Below, piece by piece: positions 17,886 through 25,420 of a DNA stretch of 64,000 nt. This DNA comes from Thiomicrorhabdus sp963677355 (lineage in GTDB: Bacteria > Pseudomonadota > Gammaproteobacteria > Thiomicrospirales > Thiomicrospiraceae). The first letter of the stretch is position 1. Every line of letters begins with the position of its first letter. The stretch is from NCBI GenBank assembly GCA_963677355.2, contig CAXXXQ010000002.1:1054001-1118000 (forward strand), written 5' to 3'. The notes under the pieces are model-generated. The model was not told where the DNA came from and did no database searches. It saw only the letters and a list, made by a program, of their open reading frames with translations. A program made the translations under genes and the position numbers.

Positions 17886-17911
17886 AAAAAAACCTCCATA
17901 TAGGAGGTTTT
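17886..17911 (-). terminator. Terminator-like hairpin after flgL that also carries the ribosome site of the next gene
   Basis: AAAACCTCC / GGAGGTTTT form a 9-bp stem (17889-17897 and 17903-17911) around a five-base loop. In the minus direction it is followed by a run of seven T and then directly by the GTG at 17885. The 3' arm GGAGG is at the right distance to be the Shine-Dalgarno sequence of that GTG. The same element could end flgL transcription and mask translation of the transglycosylase. Confidence 0.75.
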
Positions 17912-17941
17912 CAGCAAATGGGATACCAAGTAGCTTAAAGT

Positions 17942-18976
17942 TTAACGCAAATAGTTAAACAGAGACATATCTTGCACACGAGAAAAGACCTGCTGCGCCA
18001 TATCCAGTGCATTTTGGAATTTCGTTAAATCCGTAATTCCTTCCACCAAATCCATATCTTCAATATTCTGACGACGCTCTTCTAAAGCAATTTTAAAAGA
18101 CTCGCCCGCATCGTACTGAGTTTCGATACGGTTTTGACGTCCGCCGATTTCAGCCTGTACGGTAGACAACTGTTCAATTCCGGAAAACAAATCTTGAGCA
18201 ATACCGGTAGCCGGCGGGTTACCGGCATCCAACGAGTTCTGCAACTCCACCAAAACATTCAAAACATTTTGATCGGGTGTTCCGGTAAAGGCGGTTGTCG
18301 TTGCAATGCTGAATACCTTATCTCCATTATCACTGATTCGAACTCGGCTTGGATCGCCGCTATCTGTCGGCTCTAGTTTATTGTCATCATCAAAACCGAT
18401 TTGAACAAAACGGGCACCGTAATTTGCTTGGGAGTCGTAAACCGGCGTCACACCATCCGATTCAACCTGACCTATTGCATTGGTACTACCGATATAAGTG
18501 TAATAGCCAGGATTATTCACATCTTCGACAAATGCTTTTTCGGCAAACACACTATTACCCGCAAACAAGAGCTCACCTTCCGAATTACGATAATTCATCA
18601 TGCTTTTTACTTGCTCGATAATCTGCCCGACTTCCGCTGAAGCGCTCTGTCTATCTTCCGGCGTATAGGTACCGTTGAGCATCTGAATCGTTAATTCACG
18701 CGCTCTTTGTAAAGAGCTAATAACATCCGAAACCGCGGTCTCTTCAAGAACCAGCTGGCTTTTTGCAAACTCGCCGTTTGTGGCATACTGGTCGATGGTA
18801 TTCATCGTACGGTTCAAGGAATGAATTTGATTCATCGCAACCGGATCATCACTCGGTGTATTGACTCTTTTCCCGGTACTCAACTTGATCTGTGTATCCA
18901 ACACCTCTTGCTGGTGTTTTTGGATCGAGCTGAACCCTTGGCTATGGAATAAATTAGTCGAAATTCGAAAACTCAT
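17942..18976 (-). CDS. flgL: Flagellar hook-filament junction protein FlgL
   Basis: 344 residues with flagellin-like terminal helices: RISTNLFHSQGFSSIQKHQQ and LSTGKRVNTPSDDPVAMNQI at the N-terminus, and LTKFQNALDMAQQVFSRVQD near the C-terminus. It is the second junction protein (HAP3), joining hook and filament. It follows flgK by 2 bases and is the last gene of the flgIJKL unit. Confidence 0.93.
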   Translation of the reverse strand: MSFRISTNLFHSQGFSSIQKHQQEVLDTQIKLSTGKRVNTPSDDPVAMNQIHSLNRTMNTIDQYATNGEFAKSQLVLEETAVSDVISSLQRARELTIQMLNGTYTPEDRQSASAEVGQIIEQVKSMMNYRNSEGELLFAGNSVFAEKAFVEDVNNPGYYTYIGSTNAIGQVESDGVTPVYDSQANYGARFVQIGFDDDNKLEPTDSGDPSRVRISDNGDKVFSIATTTAFTGTPDQNVLNVLVELQNSLDAGNPPATGIAQDLFSGIEQLSTVQAEIGGRQNRIETQYDAGESFKIALEERRQNIEDMDLVEGITDLTKFQNALDMAQQVFSRVQDMSLFNYLR

Positions 18977-18978
18977 TG

Positions 18979-20811
18979 TTATCTACCTCCTGCCACATTT
19001 AGCAGAGTTTGGAACATGGTTTGCACAGTCGCGATGATTTGTGCCGTTGCCTGATAAGCTTGTTGATATTTAATCAAATTAGCCGCCTCTTCATCCAAAC
19101 TGACACCTGAAAAAGATTCTCTTTGCGACCAAACCTGATCGTACACATTAGTTTGCGCCGTCAATTGGATATCCGTGCCACGAACGTACATACCCACGTT
19201 CGACGCCATAGTCGAATAAGCACCCAATAAGGTTTCAGTGGCATTACCGCCATCTTCGGCAAGCAGGATTTTTCTAGATTGCAAACTGGCCATATTCGCC
19301 AAGTTAGTATTGTCACCCACAGCTGCCGAAGCCGGTGTGGTAACGGTTGTATCCGGAGTTTGTCCACGCGCGGCAATATCTTGTCCGTCATCAATCACTT
19401 TGGTAAAACTGCTCAAAATCTCTTGATGAGGTCGAACCAAAAACGAATCGTTATCCTGTGGTGTGCCAACGACGTTACTTAAATCAAAAAACAAACCTTC
19501 AACATTTTTCTGCCAACCGTCGGCCGCAGAAATACTGATAATATTACCGGATGCGTCTTCAACGGCTCTATTGGTGTTGTAATCAAACACTTCATAGGCT
19601 GAAGTATCGGCATTGTAAATCAACTCATAGTCGCGGGCTTTAAAGTTGGCCATCTCGGTATAAGCGTTCTCCAAGCTGGCCTGCTTATCCGCATAGGTTG
19701 CCAACTCAGTCGGATTATAAGGAGGTTGTACCGCATCCGTCGGATTTGGATTAAACGAGACTTGAATCAATCCGCCTTGAACGTTTCCGGTATTGTTCGC
19801 ACTCTCAACCGCGCTTGCCGTTAAGGGTTCAAAAAAGTTGCCACCGGCATCGCCGTTCATATCATAACCTTGATAATGCTGCCAGTTAATCGCAGCGACC
19901 ATACCGTTCAGAGTCAAACCTAGATCGTTCTGAGCCTGACCCAACATATTGGTTCGGTAGTCCAGAATACCGCCGATTTTGCCGCCTTGGATCAGGTCGC
20001 TGACTTCTCTCTTTTCATCCCCGATTCGGATATAGAGCTCAACCCGGTTATCGGCACGGTATTCACTCGGCTCCGCTTGAATACGAGTAATCGTATTACC
20101 GCTTATCAATGGAATTTTACCGTTTGCCGTATAGACATCCATGGTACCGTTGACACCTTCGTACTGCTTAATATCGATATATTCGCCAAGCTCTAAAATC
20201 GCTTGGTCGCGCTGATCCATCAGATCATTCGGTTGTTGCCCGGTGGTTTTAACCGCGTACTCGATACGTTCGTTTAATGCCTGAACCGTCTCTACCCGGT
20301 TGTTAATCTCTTCAACACTGTCGTAGATCTGATTGTTTAGCTGATATTTCGCTTCATCCAATACCGAGGTCAGGTTGCTGACGTGACTTTCCAGTGAACC
20401 CGCTTCATCCAAAACCAATTGGCGGCTGGTTGACGAGGTAGGGTTATTAGCTAGAGACTGTAGAGAATCGAAGAAACGATTCATGAACTCTTGAATCCCC
20501 TCATCGTTACTGGCAATCACCCCTTCAATCTGACTGGAAAGACTCATCTGCTCTTCGTAGCGACTTTTTAAGGAACCGGCCAATACTAACTGGGACTGAT
20601 AATATTCGGAATATGAACGCTCGACACTCTGAACAGACGAACCGCTGCCTTGAAAGTTGTTTCCGGCAACCCCCGGCGCATTACTGACAATATTGACTAC
20701 CTGTCGGGTATAACCTTCCGTCGCCACGTTAGCGACGTTATGGCTGGTGACTTCCAACGCTTTTTTGAATGTATTGGCCGAAAGTGTGGCGATAGTTAAC
20801 ATATCTGCCAT
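18979..20811 (-). CDS. flgK: Flagellar hook-associated protein FlgK
   Basis: 610 residues. The N-terminus has the rod/hook family motif ALEVTSHNVANVATEGYTRQ and the C-terminus ends with EEAANLIKYQQAYQATAQII and a TMFQTLLN tail. It forms the first junction ring (HAP1) between hook and FlgL. Somewhat longer than E. coli FlgK (547), with the extra length in the central domain. Located 38 bases after flgJ. Confidence 0.93.
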   Translation of the reverse strand: MADMLTIATLSANTFKKALEVTSHNVANVATEGYTRQVVNIVSNAPGVAGNNFQGSGSSVQSVERSYSEYYQSQLVLAGSLKSRYEEQMSLSSQIEGVIASNDEGIQEFMNRFFDSLQSLANNPTSSTSRQLVLDEAGSLESHVSNLTSVLDEAKYQLNNQIYDSVEEINNRVETVQALNERIEYAVKTTGQQPNDLMDQRDQAILELGEYIDIKQYEGVNGTMDVYTANGKIPLISGNTITRIQAEPSEYRADNRVELYIRIGDEKREVSDLIQGGKIGGILDYRTNMLGQAQNDLGLTLNGMVAAINWQHYQGYDMNGDAGGNFFEPLTASAVESANNTGNVQGGLIQVSFNPNPTDAVQPPYNPTELATYADKQASLENAYTEMANFKARDYELIYNADTSAYEVFDYNTNRAVEDASGNIISISAADGWQKNVEGLFFDLSNVVGTPQDNDSFLVRPHQEILSSFTKVIDDGQDIAARGQTPDTTVTTPASAAVGDNTNLANMASLQSRKILLAEDGGNATETLLGAYSTMASNVGMYVRGTDIQLTAQTNVYDQVWSQRESFSGVSLDEEAANLIKYQQAYQATAQIIATVQTMFQTLLNVAGGR

Positions 20812-20849
20812 AATTATTTCCTCGTTCTGGTCTTAAGGTAACACCTAAA

Positions 20850-21311
20850 TCAATCTTTGCCGACCGGTCTAGATGCTAAAGCCTGCTCAGTCAAGGGCGA
20901 GTTGTTCATCCCCGTCACAGCCGGCTTATCGGGAGCAGTACCCTCTGTTTGTGTGCCTGTATTTTTTATATTTGGAATGCTTGGTAATAACTGCTCAACA
21001 ATGTTATCGGCAAATCCTAAAGAACCTTTAGCGGCAATATCTTGTGCCAACTGTTTATCGTGCCAATCCTTGTAAAAATCACCCTGATTGCCGTCCAACC
21101 AACCGTCATCCAGCTTAACCTTACGCGCCTCACTGAAAATCTGTTGCACAAACAAGGCTTCAAACTGTTCCGCCACCGGTTTTAACGCCGCCCGCTGATC
21201 TTCGCGAGCCTGCTGCTTAAGTTGATTCAGAGCCTGCACATCGGTGTAATTTTGATGCGCCTGAACCTTATTGTTAAGCGATTGATTTTGTAACAAATAA
21301 GTTTCACTCAT
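20850..21311 (-). CDS. flgJ: Rod-binding FlgJ, N-terminal domain only
   Basis: 153 residues. The Rod-binding domain is present (VAEQFEALFVQQIFSEARKV, then LGFADNIVEQLLPSI), but the C-terminal N-acetylglucosaminidase domain of the ~310-residue enteric FlgJ is absent. No second half follows; flgK starts 38 bases on. It should act as a rod scaffold in the periplasm without wall-cleaving activity. Single-domain FlgJ occurs in other bacteria, where a separate transglycosylase supplies the activity. Confidence 0.9.
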   Translation of the reverse strand: MSETYLLQNQSLNNKVQAHQNYTDVQALNQLKQQAREDQRAALKPVAEQFEALFVQQIFSEARKVKLDDGWLDGNQGDFYKDWHDKQLAQDIAAKGSLGFADNIVEQLLPSIPNIKNTGTQTEGTAPDKPAVTGMNNSPLTEQALASRPVGKD

Positions 21312-21330
21312 TCATTCTACTCCTAACAAC

Positions 21331-22431
21331 CTAGATAATCATCAAATCCGCTTTCAGCGCACCCGATTGTTTCAACGCTTCTAGAATAGCGACTAGATCT
21401 CCCGGAGCGGCGCCGACTTTGTTCACCGCCTGAACGATATCGTTAAGCGATGCACCTTTCGGGAATTTGAACATCCGCCCGGTGCCATTTTTCTCAACAT
21501 CGACCACGGATTCCGGCGTCACCTGAGTATCCCCTCCGGCAAACGGATTAGGTTGCGCCACATTGACCGTTTCGGAAATTTTCACCGTCAAACCGCCGTG
21601 AGTAACCGCCGCAGGGCTGACTCGAACCGACTGCCCGATAACCACGGTTCCGGTTCGTGAATTAACGATAATACGAGCCGCCTGCTCACCGGGAACCACT
21701 TCAATATTTTCCAAGATAGATAAAAAAGCGACGCGCTGATTCGGCAGTCGTGGCGCCATCACTTCAACCGACTCGCCATCAATGGCACTGGCAGTTCCAT
21801 CTCCCAGTTTTTCATTGATTGCATTAACCAGATTGGTTGCCGTAGTGAAATCGGCATCTTTTAAATTAAGTGTAATGGTATTACCCATTTGGAACCCGGT
21901 ATTAACGGTTCTTTCCACCATAGCGCCGTCCGGAATTCGCCCGACACTCGGCACATTGATGGTGATTCGCGAACCGTCCGCTCCGCTGGCATCCAAACCG
22001 CCAACCACAAGATTTCCCTGCGCCAGAGCATAGACATTTCCGTCCACCCCTTTCAATGGGGTCATCAACAAGGTCCCGCCACGCAAACTCTTGGCGTTCC
22101 CCAAAGAGGAAACGGTGATGTCAATCTTTTGTCCGGACTTGGCAAAAGCAGGCAGTTCAGCGTGCACAGCAACGGCGGCGATGTTTTTTGAATTGGTTTT
22201 CACACCCGCCGGCACCTTGATTCCGAACTTGTTTAACATACTCAATAAACTTTGCTCGGCAAATGGCGTCTTGTCACCGGAGCCGTTAAGTCCCACGACC
22301 AGCCCGTAACCAACCAACTGGTTAGAACGGACGCCGGCTACTTCGGCAATATCTTTTACCCTTTCTGCAAAACTTAAACTACTCCACAGCAGTAAAAAAG
22401 TTAAAAAAATGACGGATTGTTTTATTTGCAT
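21331..22431 (-). CDS. flgI: Flagellar P-ring protein FlgI
   Basis: 366 residues with an N-terminal signal peptide (hydrophobic 6-22, cleavage after SFA). Family motifs: RVKDIAEVAGVRSNQLVGYG, VVGLNGSGDKTPF and INEKLGDGTASAI. It builds the P ring in peptidoglycan. It opens the flgI-flgJ-flgK-flgL transcript, which has its own -24/-12 promoter about 106 bases upstream. Confidence 0.95.
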   Translation of the reverse strand: MQIKQSVIFLTFLLLWSSLSFAERVKDIAEVAGVRSNQLVGYGLVVGLNGSGDKTPFAEQSLLSMLNKFGIKVPAGVKTNSKNIAAVAVHAELPAFAKSGQKIDITVSSLGNAKSLRGGTLLMTPLKGVDGNVYALAQGNLVVGGLDASGADGSRITINVPSVGRIPDGAMVERTVNTGFQMGNTITLNLKDADFTTATNLVNAINEKLGDGTASAIDGESVEVMAPRLPNQRVAFLSILENIEVVPGEQAARIIVNSRTGTVVIGQSVRVSPAAVTHGGLTVKISETVNVAQPNPFAGGDTQVTPESVVDVEKNGTGRMFKFPKGASLNDIVQAVNKVGAAPGDLVAILEALKQSGALKADLMII

Positions 22432-22536
22432 GTTGCTTCCCTTGGCCGATCAAAATCCTCGACAATTCTGGTGATACCGCTTCTTTTTCTATATTTTTGA
22501 CACTCGAAATGAGCGTAATAAGCTTAATAGCAATAA

Positions 22537-22554
22537 AAGCATGCGATATGCCAA
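22537..22554 (-). promoter_or_regulatory. Sigma-54 promoter of flgI
   Basis: Minus strand TTGGCATATCGCATGCTT. The invariant GG (22551-22552) and GC (22539-22540) are separated by exactly 10 bases, as required for sigma-54. It opens the flgIJKL unit. Confidence 0.78.
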
Positions 22555-22569
22555 GACAAACAAAAGAAT

Positions 22570-22596
22570 TAAAGTTTTTAAAGTCCCTGCCGATAG
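22570..22596 (+). promoter_or_regulatory. Sigma-28 promoter on the strand opposite the flagellar genes
   Basis: TAAAGTTT (22570-22577), 11 bases, GCCGATAG (22589-22596): 15 of 16 matches to the FliA consensus. It points right, away from flgI and toward the end of flgH, which lies on the other strand. The transcript would start near 22603. No annotated plus-strand gene follows. Confidence 0.7.
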
Positions 22597-22627
22597 GGTC
22601 AGATTTGACTTAAAAAAGGAAAGCATT

Positions 22628-22666
22628 ATGGAGAGAAGAAAAAATCGGCCTGCAAAAAGGAGATAA
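22628..22666 (+). CDS. Possible 12-residue basic peptide
   Basis: ATG at 22628 with AAGGAA seven to nine bases upstream encodes MERRKNRPAKRR and stops at TAA. Seven of twelve residues are Arg or Lys. It sits about 25 bases after the predicted start point of the sigma-28 promoter at 22570-22596. It may be a real small peptide, a leader, or chance within a small RNA. Confidence 0.25.
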   Translation: MERRKNRPAKRR

Positions 22667-22783
22667 AGAAAAACAGACCGATATGAAATAAATGGATTGT
22701 TGGTTAGTTTAACAATGCATCTAGGTAGTATTTTAACTTAGCAACCTGAATATGCAAAGTAAAATCTAAATAAATTCATATAA

Positions 22784-23500
22784 TTACAGCGGCCAATACT
22801 TATTCAACCACTGAGTTGCCGCGCCGGTTCTAGCCGTATCACCGGTCATGCCGACATCTTTATATACCAATCTGACATCCGCCACTTTTTCCGAAGCGAT
22901 GGTATTATCCGGCTGAATATCTTCCGGACGAATAATACCGGCAAATTGAACAACTTCATCGCCGTCATGGATGGTAATCCACTTCTCGCCGCGAATAACC
23001 AGATTTCCGTTAGGGATCACTTCCACCACTGTCACCGCAATCGCTCCGGTTAAGCTGGAATTCTGTTTTACGTCACTTTTACCTGAAAAAGAACTTTCCG
23101 AACCGTAACCGAAACCTAAACCGTTAATCGGACTGGTTACCCCTTTGACCACATCCCCAATTAGATTATTCGGAGTATTAACGGTGAAAGGTGTCGAGAG
23201 ACCGTAATCTTGTGCATTGGATTTATCGTACTTAGCTTCGTCTTTTTTCTTGGCCGACATATTTTCACTTAAGGTGATGGTGATAATATCGCCGATACGG
23301 TGAGCTCGAACGTCATTAAACAACGTCATGGCACCAGCCTGATACAGCGAGCCGTTTTGCGGCTGAGCCGGTGTCGGAATATCCAAAGGATAACCGGGCG
23401 CATAACTCATATGCTCCATTCTTTCCGGCGGTGTTGAACACCCTGCTAAAACGGTTGCCGCTAACAACAAAGTCGTTTTCAGTAAATTATTCGTCTTCAT
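22784..23500 (-). CDS. flgH: Flagellar L-ring lipoprotein FlgH
   Basis: 238 residues from ATG 23500, which has GAGG upstream; an open stretch of 15 codons before it is not part of the protein. The N-terminus is a lipoprotein signal (LLLAATVLAGC), with lipidation at Cys ~20. Later motifs: DVRAHRIGDIITITLSENMS and NGNLVIRGEKWITI, ending VKYW-like NKYWPL. FlgH forms the outer-membrane L ring. It follows flgG and is probably the last gene of the flgFGH unit. Confidence 0.94.
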   Translation of the reverse strand: MKTNNLLKTTLLLAATVLAGCSTPPERMEHMSYAPGYPLDIPTPAQPQNGSLYQAGAMTLFNDVRAHRIGDIITITLSENMSAKKKDEAKYDKSNAQDYGLSTPFTVNTPNNLIGDVVKGVTSPINGLGFGYGSESSFSGKSDVKQNSSLTGAIAVTVVEVIPNGNLVIRGEKWITIHDGDEVVQFAGIIRPEDIQPDNTIASEKVADVRLVYKDVGMTGDTARTGAATQWLNKYWPL

Positions 23501-23568
23501 TTTTTGCCTCTTCGATTTCCAGACAAGGCTAAATACAGCCGTCAAACCTTAATGCCAAAATTCAGCCA

Positions 23569-24360
23569 TTAAGTGTTGTTGTTCAAGTACTGCATCATAC
23601 CGTCAGCAGCAGAGATCGCTTTGGAGTTCATCTCATAAGTTCGTTGCGCTTCAATCATGCCGATCAACTCTTCCACCGTATTCACGTTGGAAGCCTCCAA
23701 AGCCCCTTGCGTCAGAGCTCCGGCTTCTGCAGTTTGCGGATTATTGATATTAGGCACACCGCTGGCAGTGGTTTCCGAATAGAAGTTGTGTCCCAAAGCC
23801 TCTAAACCGGCCGGATTGATAAATGTGGCTAACTCGATTTGTCCAACCTGATTCTGTTCTACGTTACCCGGCTGAGAGACATAGACCGCGCCGTCACGGG
23901 TAATGGAGATTTCGGTGGTATCGGCCGGAATATTGATATTCGGCTCTAACAAATAACCGGATGAAGTCACCACATCTCCGTTCTGGTTAATCTGGAAAGA
24001 ACCGTCACGGGTATACATTAGATTACCTTCTTGGTCTAGAACTTGAAAAAAGCCCTTACCTTCAACTGCAATATCCAGCTCGTTATCGGTCACCATTAGA
24101 TTCCCTTGAGTATGAATCTTCTGTACACCGATTGCCTTAACCCCGGTTCCTAACTGCAACCCAGAAGGAAGTGTGTTCGCTTCGTCTTGAGAAGCCTGCG
24201 CCCCCGGCTGACGAACGTTTTGGTAAATTAGATCATCAAATTCTGCTCGCCCGGTCTTATAAGCGTAAGTATTCGCATTCGCCAAGTTATTGGAGATAGC
24301 GGCCAACCTAAACTGCTGAGCTTCTAAACCGGTTTTTGCGACATATAGTGCTCTGTTCAT
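23569..24360 (-). CDS. flgG: Flagellar distal rod protein FlgG
   Basis: 263 residues, the usual FlgG size. N-terminal LAAISNNLANANTYAYKTGR, central RDGSFQINQNGDVVTSSGYL, and C-terminal ALEASNVNTVEELIGMIEAQ RTYEMNSK-type ending identify the rod family; the size and the N-L-A-N-A-N-T-Y segment fit FlgG. It makes the distal rod. It lies 16 bases after flgF. Confidence 0.93.
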   Translation of the reverse strand: MNRALYVAKTGLEAQQFRLAAISNNLANANTYAYKTGRAEFDDLIYQNVRQPGAQASQDEANTLPSGLQLGTGVKAIGVQKIHTQGNLMVTDNELDIAVEGKGFFQVLDQEGNLMYTRDGSFQINQNGDVVTSSGYLLEPNINIPADTTEISITRDGAVYVSQPGNVEQNQVGQIELATFINPAGLEALGHNFYSETTASGVPNINNPQTAEAGALTQGALEASNVNTVEELIGMIEAQRTYEMNSKAISAADGMMQYLNNNT

Positions 24361-24376
24361 AACTTATTCCTTAAAC

Positions 24377-25120
24377 TTAACGAATTGACAATATTGAATC
24401 GGATTTCTGGGCATGCGTTTTGGTCGTATTCATCATCTTGACCTGCATCTCATACTTGCGAGACAGTTCAATCATATTCACCAGTGCTTCAGCCGTATTC
24501 ACATTGCTTGTTTCCAAGGCTCCACTGACCACTTTGACCGGTTCCTGAATAATCGCAGCGGCTTCCGGTTTTAAACGCGCAAAACCGTCTAATCCCTTTT
24601 CCAAATCTGCAAGATTCGGTTTCACCAAACGAAGTCTATCCAAAACAACTAACTGATTACTGGGCGCATCTGCCGGAACAATTGAGATAGTACCGTCGTC
24701 ACCAATGGCGATTGACTTGGTTGGCGGAACATTAATCGGCGTTCCGCTCTCGTTGAGAATCGGATTACCTTTCACATCGACCAAATCACCGTTTTCCAAA
24801 ACCTGCATACTGGCAGTTCTGACATAAGCTTCATCGCCGTTTGGCGCTTGAATACCGATAAAACCGTCTTCTTGAGTAACGATGTCTAAATCACGCCCGG
24901 TCACCTTTATCGCCCCGGTCGAAAAGTCCGTTGCCGGTCTTTCGTCCAAAGAATAGGCTCTTGACTCCCAACCCGGACCTTGCACATGCTGCGCACGAAA
25001 TACATTGAAATCTTTCTTAAAGCCGTCCGTATTCGCGTTTGCCAAATTATTGGCATTGTTCGCTTGCGAGAGCATGACCTCTTTGGCACCACTCATGGCA
25101 ATGTACAGCATACGATCCAT
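24377..25120 (-). CDS. flgF: Flagellar proximal rod protein FlgF
   Basis: 247 residues. N-terminal SQANNANNLANANTDGFKKD and C-terminal GALETSNVNTAEALVNMIEL are the rod-protein ends, with the FlgF-type opening MDRMLYIAMSGAKEVM. It leads the flgF-flgG-flgH unit. A -24/-12 promoter lies about 160 bases upstream in a 300-base gap after the flgE terminator. Confidence 0.92.
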   Translation of the reverse strand: MDRMLYIAMSGAKEVMLSQANNANNLANANTDGFKKDFNVFRAQHVQGPGWESRAYSLDERPATDFSTGAIKVTGRDLDIVTQEDGFIGIQAPNGDEAYVRTASMQVLENGDLVDVKGNPILNESGTPINVPPTKSIAIGDDGTISIVPADAPSNQLVVLDRLRLVKPNLADLEKGLDGFARLKPEAAAIIQEPVKVVSGALETSNVNTAEALVNMIELSRKYEMQVKMMNTTKTHAQKSDSILSIR

Positions 25121-25282
25121 AGTCGAAGACCTCGTTAATCAATTTTTTTCAAGTCAAAAGAGAGTGAGGCAATACCTCACTCGGTATATTTGGAACGTAT
25201 CTATTTTGAATGGGTCTGTGCCCGGTGATAGGTTCCCTTGTGTGTTTGCATTTTGACATGCTTTTTTTATTCACCGGTATTT

Positions 25283-25300
25283 CAGCAGACAGTGTGCCAA
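25283..25300 (-). promoter_or_regulatory. Sigma-54 promoter of flgF
   Basis: Minus strand TTGGCACACTGTCTGCTG: GG (25297-25298) and GC (25285-25286) are 10 bases apart and the -24 block is TTGGCAC, close to consensus. It restarts transcription after the flgE terminator for flgF-flgG-flgH. Confidence 0.82.
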
Positions 25301-25319
25301 AACAGATAAAAAAACCGAT

Positions 25320-25345
25320 TAAAGTATTTAGAAAACAGCCGTTAC
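25320..25345 (+). promoter_or_regulatory. Weak sigma-28-like element opposite flgF
   Basis: Plus strand TAAAGTAT, 10 bases, GCCGTTAC. It has 13 of 16 consensus matches but one base too little spacing. It lies 20 bases from the flgF sigma-54 promoter and faces flgE in antisense. The layout repeats that seen in the flgH-flgI gap, but the element is weaker. Confidence 0.3.
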
Positions 25346-25370
25346 AGCTATATAGAGGGAGTGTAGAAAC

Positions 25371-25395
25371 AAAAAAGCCGGCAGAAAATGCCGGC
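25371..25395 (-). terminator. Rho-independent terminator of flgBCDE
   Basis: GCCGGCA / TGCCGGC, a perfect 7-bp G/C-rich stem with a five-base loop, is followed on the minus strand by six T. It starts 26 bases after the flgE stop. Confidence 0.9.
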
Positions 25396-25420
25396 AAGAC
25401 CAGAAAAAAATCGGTTTAAA

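Larger units (their letters stand above)
22432..22783. other. flgH-flgI intergenic region (352 bases)
   Basis: Holds a minus-strand sigma-54 promoter for flgI (22537-22554) and, 15 bases further, a plus-strand sigma-28 promoter (22570-22596) facing the 3' end of flgH. A 12-codon open frame with a ribosome site (22628-22666) follows the latter. No flgH terminator with a T run was found. Confidence 0.65.
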
